The position numbers and the translations under genes were made by a program. A stretch of DNA of 64,000 nucleotides from Bacteroides neonati (GTDB lineage: Bacteria; Bacteroidota; Bacteroidia; Bacteroidales; Bacteroidaceae). The stretch spans positions 186,001 to 250,000 of the forward strand of contig NZ_HG726025.1 in the NCBI RefSeq assembly GCF_000499785.1, read 5' to 3'. Positions 47,702 through 56,521 of this stretch are shown here, one piece after another. Under the pieces are notes generated by a model. It worked only from the letters and a program-made list of their open reading frames with translations, had not been told where the DNA came from and did no database searches. The stretch's first letter is position 1. Each line of letters starts with the position of its first letter.

Positions 47702-49387
47702 TTATTGTAGTTGATAAATTCCAATGGATAGAGGCGGTGTGTTGAGATGCAGTTTTCCGCGTTTGTAACTGATACGCTGCTGGTCGCCCTGAGTGAGAAT
47801 CGGAGTGAGGCGACCGATAGGCTGCCGACATTCTCGTTGCGTAGTGATGGTTCGTCCGGAGGGATTGATACAGATCAATAGACGTTGGCCATTGCCTGAT
47901 TGCCGTTCGTAAACAAGTGGATAGTGGTTTGTACCCGTTTGCATGAAGGTGATTCCGCCCCGACAAGCAAGGGCAGGGTATTCGCGTCGCAAAGCAAGTA
48001 GGCGACGTACGTAATTGAGTTGCGAATCCGGATCATTGGCTTGTTGAGCTACGTTGGGGCGATTGCAAGCCGAATCGATCGGTAGGTAGTATTGATCGGG
48101 ATTGGCTGTGGAAAACCCTGCACCGGGAGTAGCGTCCCATTGCATGGGGGTGCGGCTACCTGCTCGATTTCCTTTGGGGAGTAAGCTGCCTTCTTTATTC
48201 GGTAGTCCGTCAATGAAGCGCATGCCGATTTCATCTCCATAGTAAATGCATGGTACGCCCGGCTGAGTGAGGAAGAAGGTAAGGGCTGTGCGTACTTCGG
48301 CTTCACTATCACGCCTGCCGCAACGAATACGTTGAAAGTCATGGTTTCCTGTTGGGATACAGAGATGACCGTCGTTGCCTGCCACTTTCAAACAGTCGTC
48401 CAGGTTGGCGATGTACAGGTTCGGATTGCCTACTCCGCGGAGGTCGAAATAGCAGGTGTCACGACGATACGTTCCGGTTTCGTTGAATACCAGCTCACCA
48501 TACCCTGTACGTCCGAAGTGAATGATAAAGTCCATCATAAAACCGACTTTCAAGGCTTTCTGCGGATTACTCCATTCGGCTAGCAGGATACCATCGGGAT
48601 AGAGGCTTTGGAAGTGTGTACGCAATTCGTGCCAAAGAGCGGTTGTTCCTTGTAGATCGGGATCATTTTTAACGAGCGAACCGGCCATGTCGACACGAAA
48701 GCCGTCGCAACCCATCTGCATCCAGTAATCCATGATATGCTTTAGTTCGGTTCGGGTAGCGGTTGGACCGGGAGCGTCTATCGGTTGTTCCCAAGGACAG
48801 GCAGGATCGGGTTGACCGTATCCGTAGTTAAGAGCCGGCTGACAGTCGAAGTAGTTTTTTCGGTAGCTTCCGTTACGTTCGAAGTGTCCGGTTATGAATT
48901 TGGGAGGACAAATCGTTGAATCATTTGTCCAGATATAGCGATCGGTGTATGGGTTTTGTTCTTTCTGTTGTGAATAGCGAAACCATGGTGATTGGTCGGA
49001 CGAATGTCCGGCAACGAGATCGAGCACGACGCGCATCTGGCGTTTATGAGCTTCGTCGAAGAGACGACGCAGGTCGTCGTTGTTACCATAGCGGGGAGCA
49101 ACCCGGTAGAAATCGATAACATCATATCCGGCATCCATAAAAGCGGAGTGAAAACAAGGATTCAGCCACAAGGTGTTACAGCCTAGTGATTGGATATAGT
49201 CCAGACGCTCAATGATGCCTTGGATATCACCGATACCATCACCGTTGGTATCTTGATAACTTTGCGGATAAATTTGATAGAATACAGCTTCCTCGATCCA
49301 CTTAGGTAAGTGAAAGGTTGGGCTTTGAGCACGGGCGTTACCGGCAGTGAGTAGCAGAAGGAGGATGTATGTGAATAGTTGTTTCAT
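47702..49387 (-). CDS. glycoside hydrolase family 13 (alpha-amylase family) protein
   Basis: A 561-residue enzyme with a signal peptide (residues 1-20, FTYILLLLLTAGNARA). The four GH13 motifs are intact: DLVAGHSS (I), GFRVDMAGS with nucleophile Asp (II), LLAEWSNP with acid/base Glu (III) and PTGNHDFQR with the transition-state Asp (IV). The sequence YQIYPQSYQDTNGDGIGDI shows a calcium-binding-type loop and an oligosaccharide-hydrolase-like B domain. It likely hydrolyses alpha-1,4 or related alpha-glucosidic links in the periplasm or outer membrane. A separate -7 box (49413-49420) and a hairpin after susD (49441-49476) allow its own expression. Confidence 0.92.
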   Translation of the reverse strand: MKQLFTYILLLLLTAGNARAQSPTFHLPKWIEEAVFYQIYPQSYQDTNGDGIGDIQGIIERLDYIQSLGCNTLWLNPCFHSAFMDAGYDVIDFYRVAPRYGNNDDLRRLFDEAHKRQMRVVLDLVAGHSSDQSPWFRYSQQKEQNPYTDRYIWTNDSTICPPKFITGHFERNGSYRKNYFDCQPALNYGYGQPDPACPWEQPIDAPGPTATRTELKHIMDYWMQMGCDGFRVDMAGSLVKNDPDLQGTTALWHELRTHFQSLYPDGILLAEWSNPQKALKVGFMMDFIIHFGRTGYGELVFNETGTYRRDTCYFDLRGVGNPNLYIANLDDCLKVAGNDGHLCIPTGNHDFQRIRCGRRDSEAEVRTALTFFLTQPGVPCIYYGDEIGMRFIDGLPNKEGSLLPKGNRAGSRTPMQWDATPGAGFSTANPDQYYLPIDSACNRPNVAQQANDPDSQLNYVRRLLALRREYPALACRGGITFMQTGTNHYPLVYERQSGNGQRLLICINPSGRTITTQRECRQPIGRLTPILTQGDQQRISYKRGKLHLNTPPLSIGIYQLQ

Positions 49388-49412
49388 GAAGTGTTATCAA
49401 TTATGATGTATG

Positions 49413-49420
49413 CAAAAGTA
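49413..49420 (-). promoter_or_regulatory. -7 box of the GH13 gene
   Basis: CAAAAGTA (TACTTTTG on the minus strand) lies 26 bases before the GH13 start, between it and the hairpin after susD. It allows GH13 and GH65 to be transcribed apart from susCD. Confidence 0.55.
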
Positions 49421-49440
49421 ATTTCATCTTTCAATGAACG

Positions 49441-49476
49441 CGTCGGAGTAGCTACGTTCTTTGTGCTACTCCGACG
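49441..49476 (-). terminator. hairpin between susD and GH13
   Basis: A perfect 12-bp stem (CGTCGGAGTAGC at 49441-49452 and its complement at 49465-49476, 12-base loop) 14 bases after the susD stop. The T run is weak, so it may reduce rather than stop read-through from susCD into the enzyme genes. Confidence 0.7.
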
Positions 49477-49489
49477 TTTCATTGGTACG

Positions 49490-51055
49490 TTAATCGTATC
49501 TTGAATCGTTTTGTTTTAAATCCGGATTTGCTTCAAGCGCACTGATAGGAATAGGCAGCAGGATGCGATATGGCTCCGAAGCCGGCTTCTCATAACGGGC
49601 AGCACAATATCGATTGAAGCGTACCATGTCGTTACGTCGTGATGGACCGTCCCAGTAAAACTCGTATCCACGCTCATTGAAAATCTTCTCCAACGTGAGT
49701 TCATTTAAGGCATAAGGCTTTACACCTCGCTTGTTTCGTATGGTGTTGATGTCTGCCAATGCGCCCGGTGCATCGCTATTGCGCAATTTTGCTTCGGCGC
49801 GCATCAGGTAAACGTCGGTGAGGCGATAGTATTGAAAATCATTTTCACTTTTGTTTCCATAGGTCGAGTTCACATCGGGAGCGTATTTTATTACGCGTGC
49901 TCCTTGTGCTTCGGTCGAGTTTTGTACACTGAACTCGGGTGTATAAATGAGGTCTTTCCCGGTACGGTCTTTTAGTTTGGCTCCTTTGATATCGTATTGT
50001 TGCCCTACAAGTATACCAACATTGATTCCGGTCTCCTTCTTCACTATATCACTTTGATAGCGTGGGTCGGTAGTATCCCATGTATTTAGAAAATCGGGGG
50101 TGGTGCAACAGCCATTCCACATACCGGTAAACTTTCCAAACTTCTGATTGTAATGCAAGGTGATATTTATCCAGTCAATGCCATTCAGTCCTGCTCCCAT
50201 ATTATATATAATGGGAAGGATTGTTTCGGTTTCGTTGGAATACTTCTCATTGAAGGCCTGATATAGTTCCCAGAAGTTATCGGCCAGTTTGTATTTGCCC
50301 GAGTTAATAATGGTGTTGCAAAGTTCAATTGTCTCCGCCCACTTACCCTTACCGTCAGTAAAGGCCGGAGCAGTTCCGGTATAAACCTGATTATTAAGAT
50401 ACAGCTTGGCCAGTAACATTTGTGCGGCAGCCTTGGTGACGCGACCGTAGGGAACTAATCCTTTGTCTTTGAGCAAAGGAATAATGGCTGTCAATTCCTT
50501 TTCAATACGGTCGATGGCTTGTTGGCGGGTCAAGATTTGCGGTTTCACCGAATAATCGGTTTCGGTATATTCACGCATGGGGAAGCTTCCGAAGCAATCC
50601 ATCAGGTGATACATACAAAGAGCACGGATAAAGAGAGCTTCGTTCATATAGCCTGCTACTTCTTCCGTTTGATCGAGTTTTGACAGGTATTGTAGTGCCG
50701 TATTACATTTGGTAATACCGATCATGAAACTGTTCCATGTGTTTTTGATATAGGTGTTTTTACTATCGTACTCGTGAGTAAATAGGGTGCGGTAACTGGC
50801 ATTGTTCCAATCGGTTCCACGTGTTGGAAAAACCATTTCGTCGGTTACACTTTCGAGTACCAGCCACACACCGCTTCGACTTTGTAGGTCTCGCAGATAA
50901 GCGTATGCCGGAGCGATCAGCATCTGTGCATTCTTGCTGTCGGATACCATGTCCGATCCGCTTTGTTCATTCAATATCTGCTCCTTGAGGTCAGTGCATC
51001 CTGCTGCCAGAAAACTTGCCAGGATGGTATATGCTATGATTGTTATCTTTTTCAT
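49490..51055 (-). CDS. SusD/RagB-type glycan-binding lipoprotein
   Basis: A 521-residue surface lipoprotein (lipobox FLAAGC, Cys20). SusD-family features: an N-terminal helical TPR-like part (YLRDLQSRSGVW, then ALQYLSKLDQTEEVAGYMNE), a central FPTRGTDWNNASY piece and C-terminal helices with DVYLMRAEAKLRNSD, ALADINTIRNKRGVK and ERGYEFYWDGPSRRNDMVRF. It forms a lid on the SusC barrel and binds the glycan. It lies 18 bases after susC. The specific glycan cannot be told from sequence; the GH13 and GH65 genes point to an alpha-glucoside. Confidence 0.94.
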   Translation of the reverse strand: MKKITIIAYTILASFLAAGCTDLKEQILNEQSGSDMVSDSKNAQMLIAPAYAYLRDLQSRSGVWLVLESVTDEMVFPTRGTDWNNASYRTLFTHEYDSKNTYIKNTWNSFMIGITKCNTALQYLSKLDQTEEVAGYMNEALFIRALCMYHLMDCFGSFPMREYTETDYSVKPQILTRQQAIDRIEKELTAIIPLLKDKGLVPYGRVTKAAAQMLLAKLYLNNQVYTGTAPAFTDGKGKWAETIELCNTIINSGKYKLADNFWELYQAFNEKYSNETETILPIIYNMGAGLNGIDWINITLHYNQKFGKFTGMWNGCCTTPDFLNTWDTTDPRYQSDIVKKETGINVGILVGQQYDIKGAKLKDRTGKDLIYTPEFSVQNSTEAQGARVIKYAPDVNSTYGNKSENDFQYYRLTDVYLMRAEAKLRNSDAPGALADINTIRNKRGVKPYALNELTLEKIFNERGYEFYWDGPSRRNDMVRFNRYCAARYEKPASEPYRILLPIPISALEANPDLKQNDSRYD

Positions 51056-51073
51056 TGTCTATTGTATTAGGTG

Positions 51074-54000
51074 TTAAAAGTCGACAGAAACTCCGAAACT
51101 GAAGCTGCGTGCCATGGGGTAGCTGGTCCAGCCAATGCCCAACGAAGGTACTCCGTTATTGATGCGTCCGGCGTTCACTTCGGGATCGTATCCGCTGTAT
51201 CCGGTGATAACGAACAGGTTATTTCCCGTCAGTGTCAGGCGCAGATTGCTAATCCATTTTTTGCTCTTCAATGGTACTGTATAACCCAATGTAGCACTGC
51301 TTAGGCGTAGGTATGATCCGTCTTCAATGTAGCGGCTTGAGTAGTCCAGTACATTATCCATTGCTTCGGGCAGATGGGTTGCACTTTCTGTGGTATTGAA
51401 TCCTTTCGAGAAAAGAGTCATATTGTCGAGCACGTTGGCAAGGTTGTTATAAACGTCATTGCCTACTACACTGTTGAAGAACAAGCCCAAGTCGAACTGT
51501 TTCCAAGTGAGATTTGTATTGAAGTTAAGCGAGAAGTCGGGTTGTGCATTTCCGATACATTTCTCTACTTTCTTGCCATTTTCATCCACTTCGTATATGC
51601 TCTTTCCGGCTTCATCAAATCCTAAGAAGTTATATCCCCAGAATGTACCGATGGGATATCCGCTTTTGATGACTTGCGAGGTAAATCCGTCGATACCGGG
51701 TCCGCTCGGTTTACCGGTAGTAATGGAGGTCATGGGCAGATTCTTCACTTCGTTTTTTATAGCCGAGAAGTTGGCTCCTAAGCTCCAAGTCCAGTCTTTA
51801 TTGTCAATAATCACTCCGTTTAAACCGATCTCAATACCTTTGTTTACAATCTTCATGTCGGGCACATTGGTCCATACCATGCTGGTAGGTGCGGGAGAGA
51901 TGGCATATACCTCTAGCAAAACATCGCGGGTTACCTTCGAAAACAGGTCGACAGTACCACTCAATCGGTTGTTGAAGAAGGCAAAGTCAAGACCCAGATC
52001 GACTTGTTCTGTGCGCTCCCATTTCAGATCTGGATTTGGAGTACGTGTCAGCGTAATTCCTTGTACCACATTGCTGCCTCCGTCAAGGATGGCACTTCCG
52101 CCATTGGTTCCCAACATAATTTGCGAAATCTTATTCGGAATCTCCTGATTACCGGTGATACCCCAGCTAAGGCGTAATTTCAGGTTATCGAATACATTGA
52201 GCTTTTTGATAAAGGCTTCCTCGCTCATGCGCCATGCTAACGCGGCAGAGGGAAAGTAACCATATTTATTGTTGTCGCCGAACTTGGTCGAACCATCGGC
52301 ACGGAAATTGGCAGTCAGTAAGTATTTGTCCATCAGGTTATAATTGATGCGACCAAAGAAAGATTGAAGCTCGTTGACGGTGATGTTCGAGTTTCCCTCA
52401 ATTTGCTTGTATTTACCCAGTGCCAGATCATAAATATAATCAATATTATCTACATCGAATCCATTTTCGGAGATACCATACCGATAGTTGCGGAACTTCT
52501 GAAAGGAGTGTCCTGCCAATAAGTTGAAATGATGATTTTTCTTAATATTGAAATTGTATGTCAGATAGTTCTCAATAAGAAAACTGCTAGCTTCTACGTT
52601 ATTGATATCTACTGTACCCTTATCGCTCAGGTAGATGAGCTTCTGATCTTGAGTTACTTTACGAGTGGCTTTCATTTCATCGAAAGCTACATTCATTTTA
52701 TATTTCAGTTCTTTCCATATTTCAAGCGTACCGGTAAGGTTTGCCAATACACGGTCGGTCTGTGTTTTGTCATCGGTTAGCTTAATCATGGCTACCGGAT
52801 TGCGTACATCTTTGCTCTTTTGAAAGTAACTGCCGTCTTCGTTGTATACAGGGTAGGTGGGGTTTACCTTCAATGCCGATAATAGAACATCACCTTCAAA
52901 ACCACCTGACTCTCCAATAGGTACCCGTTGATCATTGGTGCGTGTAGCCGTAAGGCTTGCCTCGATTTGCAAACGGTTATTGAATGCTTTCTGACTTACG
53001 TAGAAGCGTCCGGTGTATTTCTCCATTCCGGTGCGATCTACAATACCCTGTTGGTTCTGATAACCGATAGAGGCACGGTAGCTACCGTTCTTAAAGCCTC
53101 CTCCGATGGATAGATTATGATTGTGCGACATGGCCGTGCGGAATATTTCATCCTGCCAATTGGTGTCTGCACCACCGTCTTCGATGGTCACTCCTTTCTC
53201 CTTCGCAAATTCGCGGTAGCGTGCAGCACTTAACATGGGGTACTGTTTAGGAAGATCCGATATACTTCCGTAGGCAGAATAAGACACTTTACTCTGTCCT
53301 TCGATTCCCTTTTTGGTTGTAACCATGATCACTCCATTGGCTCCACGTGCACCATAGATAGCTGTGGCCGAGGCATCTTTCAATACATCAATCGACTCGA
53401 TATCATCGGGGTTTAGAAAGTTCAGTGGATTTTTAGAACCATTGCCACCTACACCTGCTACGTTGGCTCCCGATGGTTGTTGATCGCTCGAAACATCCAG
53501 AGGTACACCATCTACTACGTAGAGTGGGTCTTGTCCCGAGCGGATTGAGTTTGAACCACGCACACGAATGGTTACACCACCACCCGGTTCGCCACCGTTG
53601 TTTGTGATATTAACTCCCGATACCCGGCCTTGGATAAGCTGTGTGGGCGAAGTTACCAGTCCTTTATTAAAGTCTTTTGACTTGACAGCGGCAACCGATC
53701 CGGTCAGATCGCTTTTCTTCATGGTGCCATAACCTACCACTACGACTTCGTTCAGCAATTCGGCGTCACTGGCCATTTGTACTTTCATCTGCGAACCGGC
53801 TTTTTGCTCCATACGCTTGTAGCCTACGTAAGAGAATACGATTGTTTTTCCCTCGTCGGTGCGTAGCGTGTATTTACCATCCATGTCTGTAATGGTTCCA
53901 TTGGATGTACCTTTGGCTTGTACACTAACCCCGATTAGGGGTTCGCCGGTTTCATCGATGACTACACCTGTGGCGGTAATCGATTTGGCCTGATTTTGTT

Positions 54001-54385
54001 GGCTCTCCGTTTTGGCTATAATCAAAATTTGACGGTCAGAAATCTCATAGGCAAGAGTTGTGTTTTTGAGTAACTGCCCCATGATTTCATTGATAGATGA
54101 AGAGGTAATGTTCAGCGTTACCCGTTTATCTAAATTAACGGTTGCACTGTTGTATACAAAAACAAATTTGCTTTGTTTCTCAATAAGAGTCAATACATCG
54201 TGAATGGGCTGATTGGACACTTTAATCGTAATGTCGCCATTTGCAGCAATTGAGATCGGTGATTGTTGCTCGGCATGTGCCTGTGGTGCAGCAGCAATGA
54301 GAAAAAATAAAATATAACTTGTCAATGCAAGTTTGTTCCACAAATAATTAGTATACTTGCAAAAGTGATGCTGTTTATTCATCAT
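51074..54385 (-). CDS. SusC/RagA-type TonB-dependent outer membrane transporter with STN domain
   Basis: About 1103 residues from the ATG pair at 54382-54385. After the signal peptide (ILFFLIAAAPQAHA) comes the STN signalling domain (about 45-105; LTLIEKQSKFVFVYNSATVN) that contacts the FecR anti-sigma factor. A carboxypeptidase-D-like domain follows (GVVIDETGEPLIGVSVQAKG), then the plug (LLNEVVVVGYGTMKKSDLTG, RGSNSIRSGQDPLYVVDGVPL) and a large barrel ending SFGVSVDF. The STN domain marks it as a hybrid, transcription-regulating transporter. It follows the fecR gene and pairs with SusD. Confidence 0.95.
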   Translation of the reverse strand: MMNKQHHFCKYTNYLWNKLALTSYILFFLIAAAPQAHAEQQSPISIAANGDITIKVSNQPIHDVLTLIEKQSKFVFVYNSATVNLDKRVTLNITSSSINEIMGQLLKNTTLAYEISDRQILIIAKTESQQNQAKSITATGVVIDETGEPLIGVSVQAKGTSNGTITDMDGKYTLRTDEGKTIVFSYVGYKRMEQKAGSQMKVQMASDAELLNEVVVVGYGTMKKSDLTGSVAAVKSKDFNKGLVTSPTQLIQGRVSGVNITNNGGEPGGGVTIRVRGSNSIRSGQDPLYVVDGVPLDVSSDQQPSGANVAGVGGNGSKNPLNFLNPDDIESIDVLKDASATAIYGARGANGVIMVTTKKGIEGQSKVSYSAYGSISDLPKQYPMLSAARYREFAKEKGVTIEDGGADTNWQDEIFRTAMSHNHNLSIGGGFKNGSYRASIGYQNQQGIVDRTGMEKYTGRFYVSQKAFNNRLQIEASLTATRTNDQRVPIGESGGFEGDVLLSALKVNPTYPVYNEDGSYFQKSKDVRNPVAMIKLTDDKTQTDRVLANLTGTLEIWKELKYKMNVAFDEMKATRKVTQDQKLIYLSDKGTVDINNVEASSFLIENYLTYNFNIKKNHHFNLLAGHSFQKFRNYRYGISENGFDVDNIDYIYDLALGKYKQIEGNSNITVNELQSFFGRINYNLMDKYLLTANFRADGSTKFGDNNKYGYFPSAALAWRMSEEAFIKKLNVFDNLKLRLSWGITGNQEIPNKISQIMLGTNGGSAILDGGSNVVQGITLTRTPNPDLKWERTEQVDLGLDFAFFNNRLSGTVDLFSKVTRDVLLEVYAISPAPTSMVWTNVPDMKIVNKGIEIGLNGVIIDNKDWTWSLGANFSAIKNEVKNLPMTSITTGKPSGPGIDGFTSQVIKSGYPIGTFWGYNFLGFDEAGKSIYEVDENGKKVEKCIGNAQPDFSLNFNTNLTWKQFDLGLFFNSVVGNDVYNNLANVLDNMTLFSKGFNTTESATHLPEAMDNVLDYSSRYIEDGSYLRLSSATLGYTVPLKSKKWISNLRLTLTGNNLFVITGYSGYDPEVNAGRINNGVPSLGIGWTSYPMARSFSFGVSVDF

Positions 54386-54427
54386 TAATAGATTTTGGTT
54401 TATAGTTTTTGTTATCAAAGTCTGTTG

Positions 54428-54456
54428 GCTGGGGGATAGTGCGAATATCTCCCGGC
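54428..54456 (-). terminator. hairpin between fecR and susC
   Basis: An 11-bp stem (54428-54438 against 54446-54456, three G-U pairs) with a 7-base loop. The T run lies on the plus-strand side only, so on the minus strand it is an RNA structure in the susC leader rather than a strict terminator. Confidence 0.5.
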
Positions 54457-54502
54457 TTTTTTTATGATCGGTGCTTGTTTTACTTTTTTCTTTTCATAGG
54501 CA

Positions 54503-55576
54503 TTATTTTGTTTTTTGATTACTGATTATGCTGATTCTTCTCTCTTCTTTTTTGATGTCGATGGGAGCAATTTTGGTTAAGTTTTCAAGAATCTCATTCA
54601 AGGAAACACTCATATCCAGCTTACCATTGATTCTAATTTCATTTAAGTCATTCCAGTTATAGTTGAGAACAACATTGTGGCGCTCTTCGATTTGTTTCAA
54701 CACATTGCTGAGTGTCTCGTTTTCTATCGATAATACATCTTCTTTCCAACCGATAAACGACGCTGTATTTACATCGCTCTGCAACGTATGGCTGAGGGTC
54801 TGTTTATTGTAGGCATATTTCTGATTAGGTAACATAAAAACAGATTCGCCTTCGTTGGGTTGTATTTTTACCCGCCCCGATACAAGAACGACAGATTGTT
54901 CTTTATCGCCCGGATAGGCTGATATTAGAAATTCGGTACCTAGCACGCATACTTCCATGGTTTTTGTCAAGGTGCTGAAAGGACGACTTTTGTCGTGTGC
55001 TATCTGCATATAAGCTTCTCCTTCTAGACTTACCTTTCTTTGTTTTCCTTCAAATTTCAATGGAAAGATAAGCTTTGATTGTGCCTTTAATATAATGGTA
55101 GAGTGATCGGCCAGAACGACTTGTGTTCGTTGGCCGGCAGGTACAGCTACTTGCAGAAAAGTCTCCTTTTGTTGTGGGGCTGAAAGCTTGAATGAAGTTC
55201 CCGGTGTGCGTATCTCTATTTGATTAGTGGCAGCAAGGCAGTGTATTTCGGCTTGCTCGCCCAATTCTATTTCTTGGTCTTCAATGTATAGTCGAACGGT
55301 ACTGAGTGTATCGACATTGACAATAGCCGACAGGCGTTCATAAGGGTTATTGGTAAAGGGTGCATATACTAATGTACCTACCGTAATGATTAATAATAGA
55401 ATGGATGCTGCCGCATACCATATCGTACGGCGAGATCGTATTTGATGTGTTGTTCTTCGGTCAATGTTTGCCCACATAGCCTGCTTCTCTTGTGATGTAA
55501 GTGTAGGCTCATCTCTTTGGATGAACTTTTGCAGTTGCTCGCGGTCAAAACCAGAGGGTATGTTGTTTTCGTTCAT
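54503..55576 (-). CDS. FecR-family anti-sigma factor
   Basis: A 357-residue inner-membrane anti-sigma factor. The N-terminal cytoplasmic part (about 1-75) has Gln/Arg-rich RDEPTLTSQEKQAMWANIDR. One membrane span lies near 78-98 (IWYAAASILLLIITVGTLVY). The periplasmic FecR domain (about 125-230) contains GQRTQVVLADHSTIILKAQS and TLTKTMEVCVLGTEF. A C-terminal STN-like domain (IRINGKLDMSVSLNEIL) completes it. It should relay substrate signals from SusC to an ECF sigma factor. No sigma gene adjoins it; the ECF gene at 45089 is the nearest candidate. Confidence 0.92.
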   Translation of the reverse strand: MNENNIPSGFDREQLQKFIQRDEPTLTSQEKQAMWANIDRRTTHQIRSRRTIWYAAASILLLIITVGTLVYAPFTNNPYERLSAIVNVDTLSTVRLYIEDQEIELGEQAEIHCLAATNQIEIRTPGTSFKLSAPQQKETFLQVAVPAGQRTQVVLADHSTIILKAQSKLIFPLKFEGKQRKVSLEGEAYMQIAHDKSRPFSTLTKTMEVCVLGTEFLISAYPGDKEQSVVLVSGRVKIQPNEGESVFMLPNQKYAYNKQTLSHTLQSDVNTASFIGWKEDVLSIENETLSNVLKQIEERHNVVLNYNWNDLNEIRINGKLDMSVSLNEILENLTKIAPIDIKKEERRISIISNQKTK

Positions 55577-55630
55577 TGTTATAGAATTAAAATCGTCTTT
55601 CTATAAGCAATACAACGAACTGTGCTGTTT

Positions 55631-55649
55631 GTACTCACGTACTGAGTAC
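55631..55649. promoter_or_regulatory. palindromic element upstream of fecR
   Basis: GTACTC (55631-55636) and GAGTAC (55644-55649) flank a 7-base centre and lie about 55 bases before the fecR start. It is a candidate operator or RNA element. It shares the hexamer GAGTAC with the 23-bp repeats at 25380-25471. Confidence 0.35.
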
Positions 55650-55678
55650 TTTTTTAGGAATAATTTTTATTTATACAA

Positions 55679-55713
55679 ATAAAGCCGATCATTTATCCGA
55701 CGATCAGCTTTAT
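55679..55713 (-). terminator. terminator of the beta-barrel / second sigma operon
   Basis: ATAAAGCCGATC (55679-55690) pairs with GATCAGCTTTAT (55702-55713), one G-U pair. It lies 20 bases after the stop at 55733. The following T-rich sequence is adequate. Confidence 0.7.
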
Positions 55714-56521
55714 TTATATCAACAATTATGGTTTACCAATACCAGCAAACACCGAATGAAAATGGATATAACTCGGGGCCTTTGTTTTTCTCAAAAAGCC
55801 CATAGGTGGCATATCGCATATATACTCCGATATCGCTATATCCTCCTTGTACCAATAGATTGAGGCCTACCGGGCGTACGTTCAATCCCTTATCAATAGT
55901 CTCTTTATGTCCGTCGTATTTTACTTTTGAGTGGATGCCATGACGTATTTCTGCTTCCAGACCTGCCGATAGGAATATAGGACCACGGCCGTTGATGCGC
56001 TTTTGCCATTCGAGAGCAACCGGTACACGGAAGTAGAAATAGCGTAAGCGACTTTGGTTGTAATAAACACCGTCGGGGGCAGGATAATTGTTGGTCACTC
56101 CATCTATTTCGCGGAAGGCCGTATTATTGTCAAGCCTGAAAGAGATATAACCCCAACCTAGTCCGCCGCTAATGCCCCACTGTTTATTACGACTCAATGT
56201 AGCATCTACTTCAAACAAGGTAAATCCTATTTCCCATGATTTCAATGCGTTCAGGTCAACCGAATTGGGTGTATTGTAATTAGCGAAGCCATCATATAGT
56301 TGGGTATACCCCATGTATATACCCGCATTATGAGGTTCAAAACGATAATTACCTCAAATCCGCAGCTAATTTATAACTGATTCAAATAGCGATTTAATTC
56401 ACCTAATAGTTCCTACTCGTAGCTTTTCCCCCTGCTTTTCTCCTTGATTTCAGGTTATAGGGCATAGCTTCCCCTTTCCCCAGTTAGCTGAAGGCATAAG
56501 TAATCCCACGAAAAGTTGTTT

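Noticed and set aside
47697..47966. N-terminal extension of the GH65 frame
   Set aside because: It overlaps the GH13 3' end and removes the clear signal peptide that begins at 47696.
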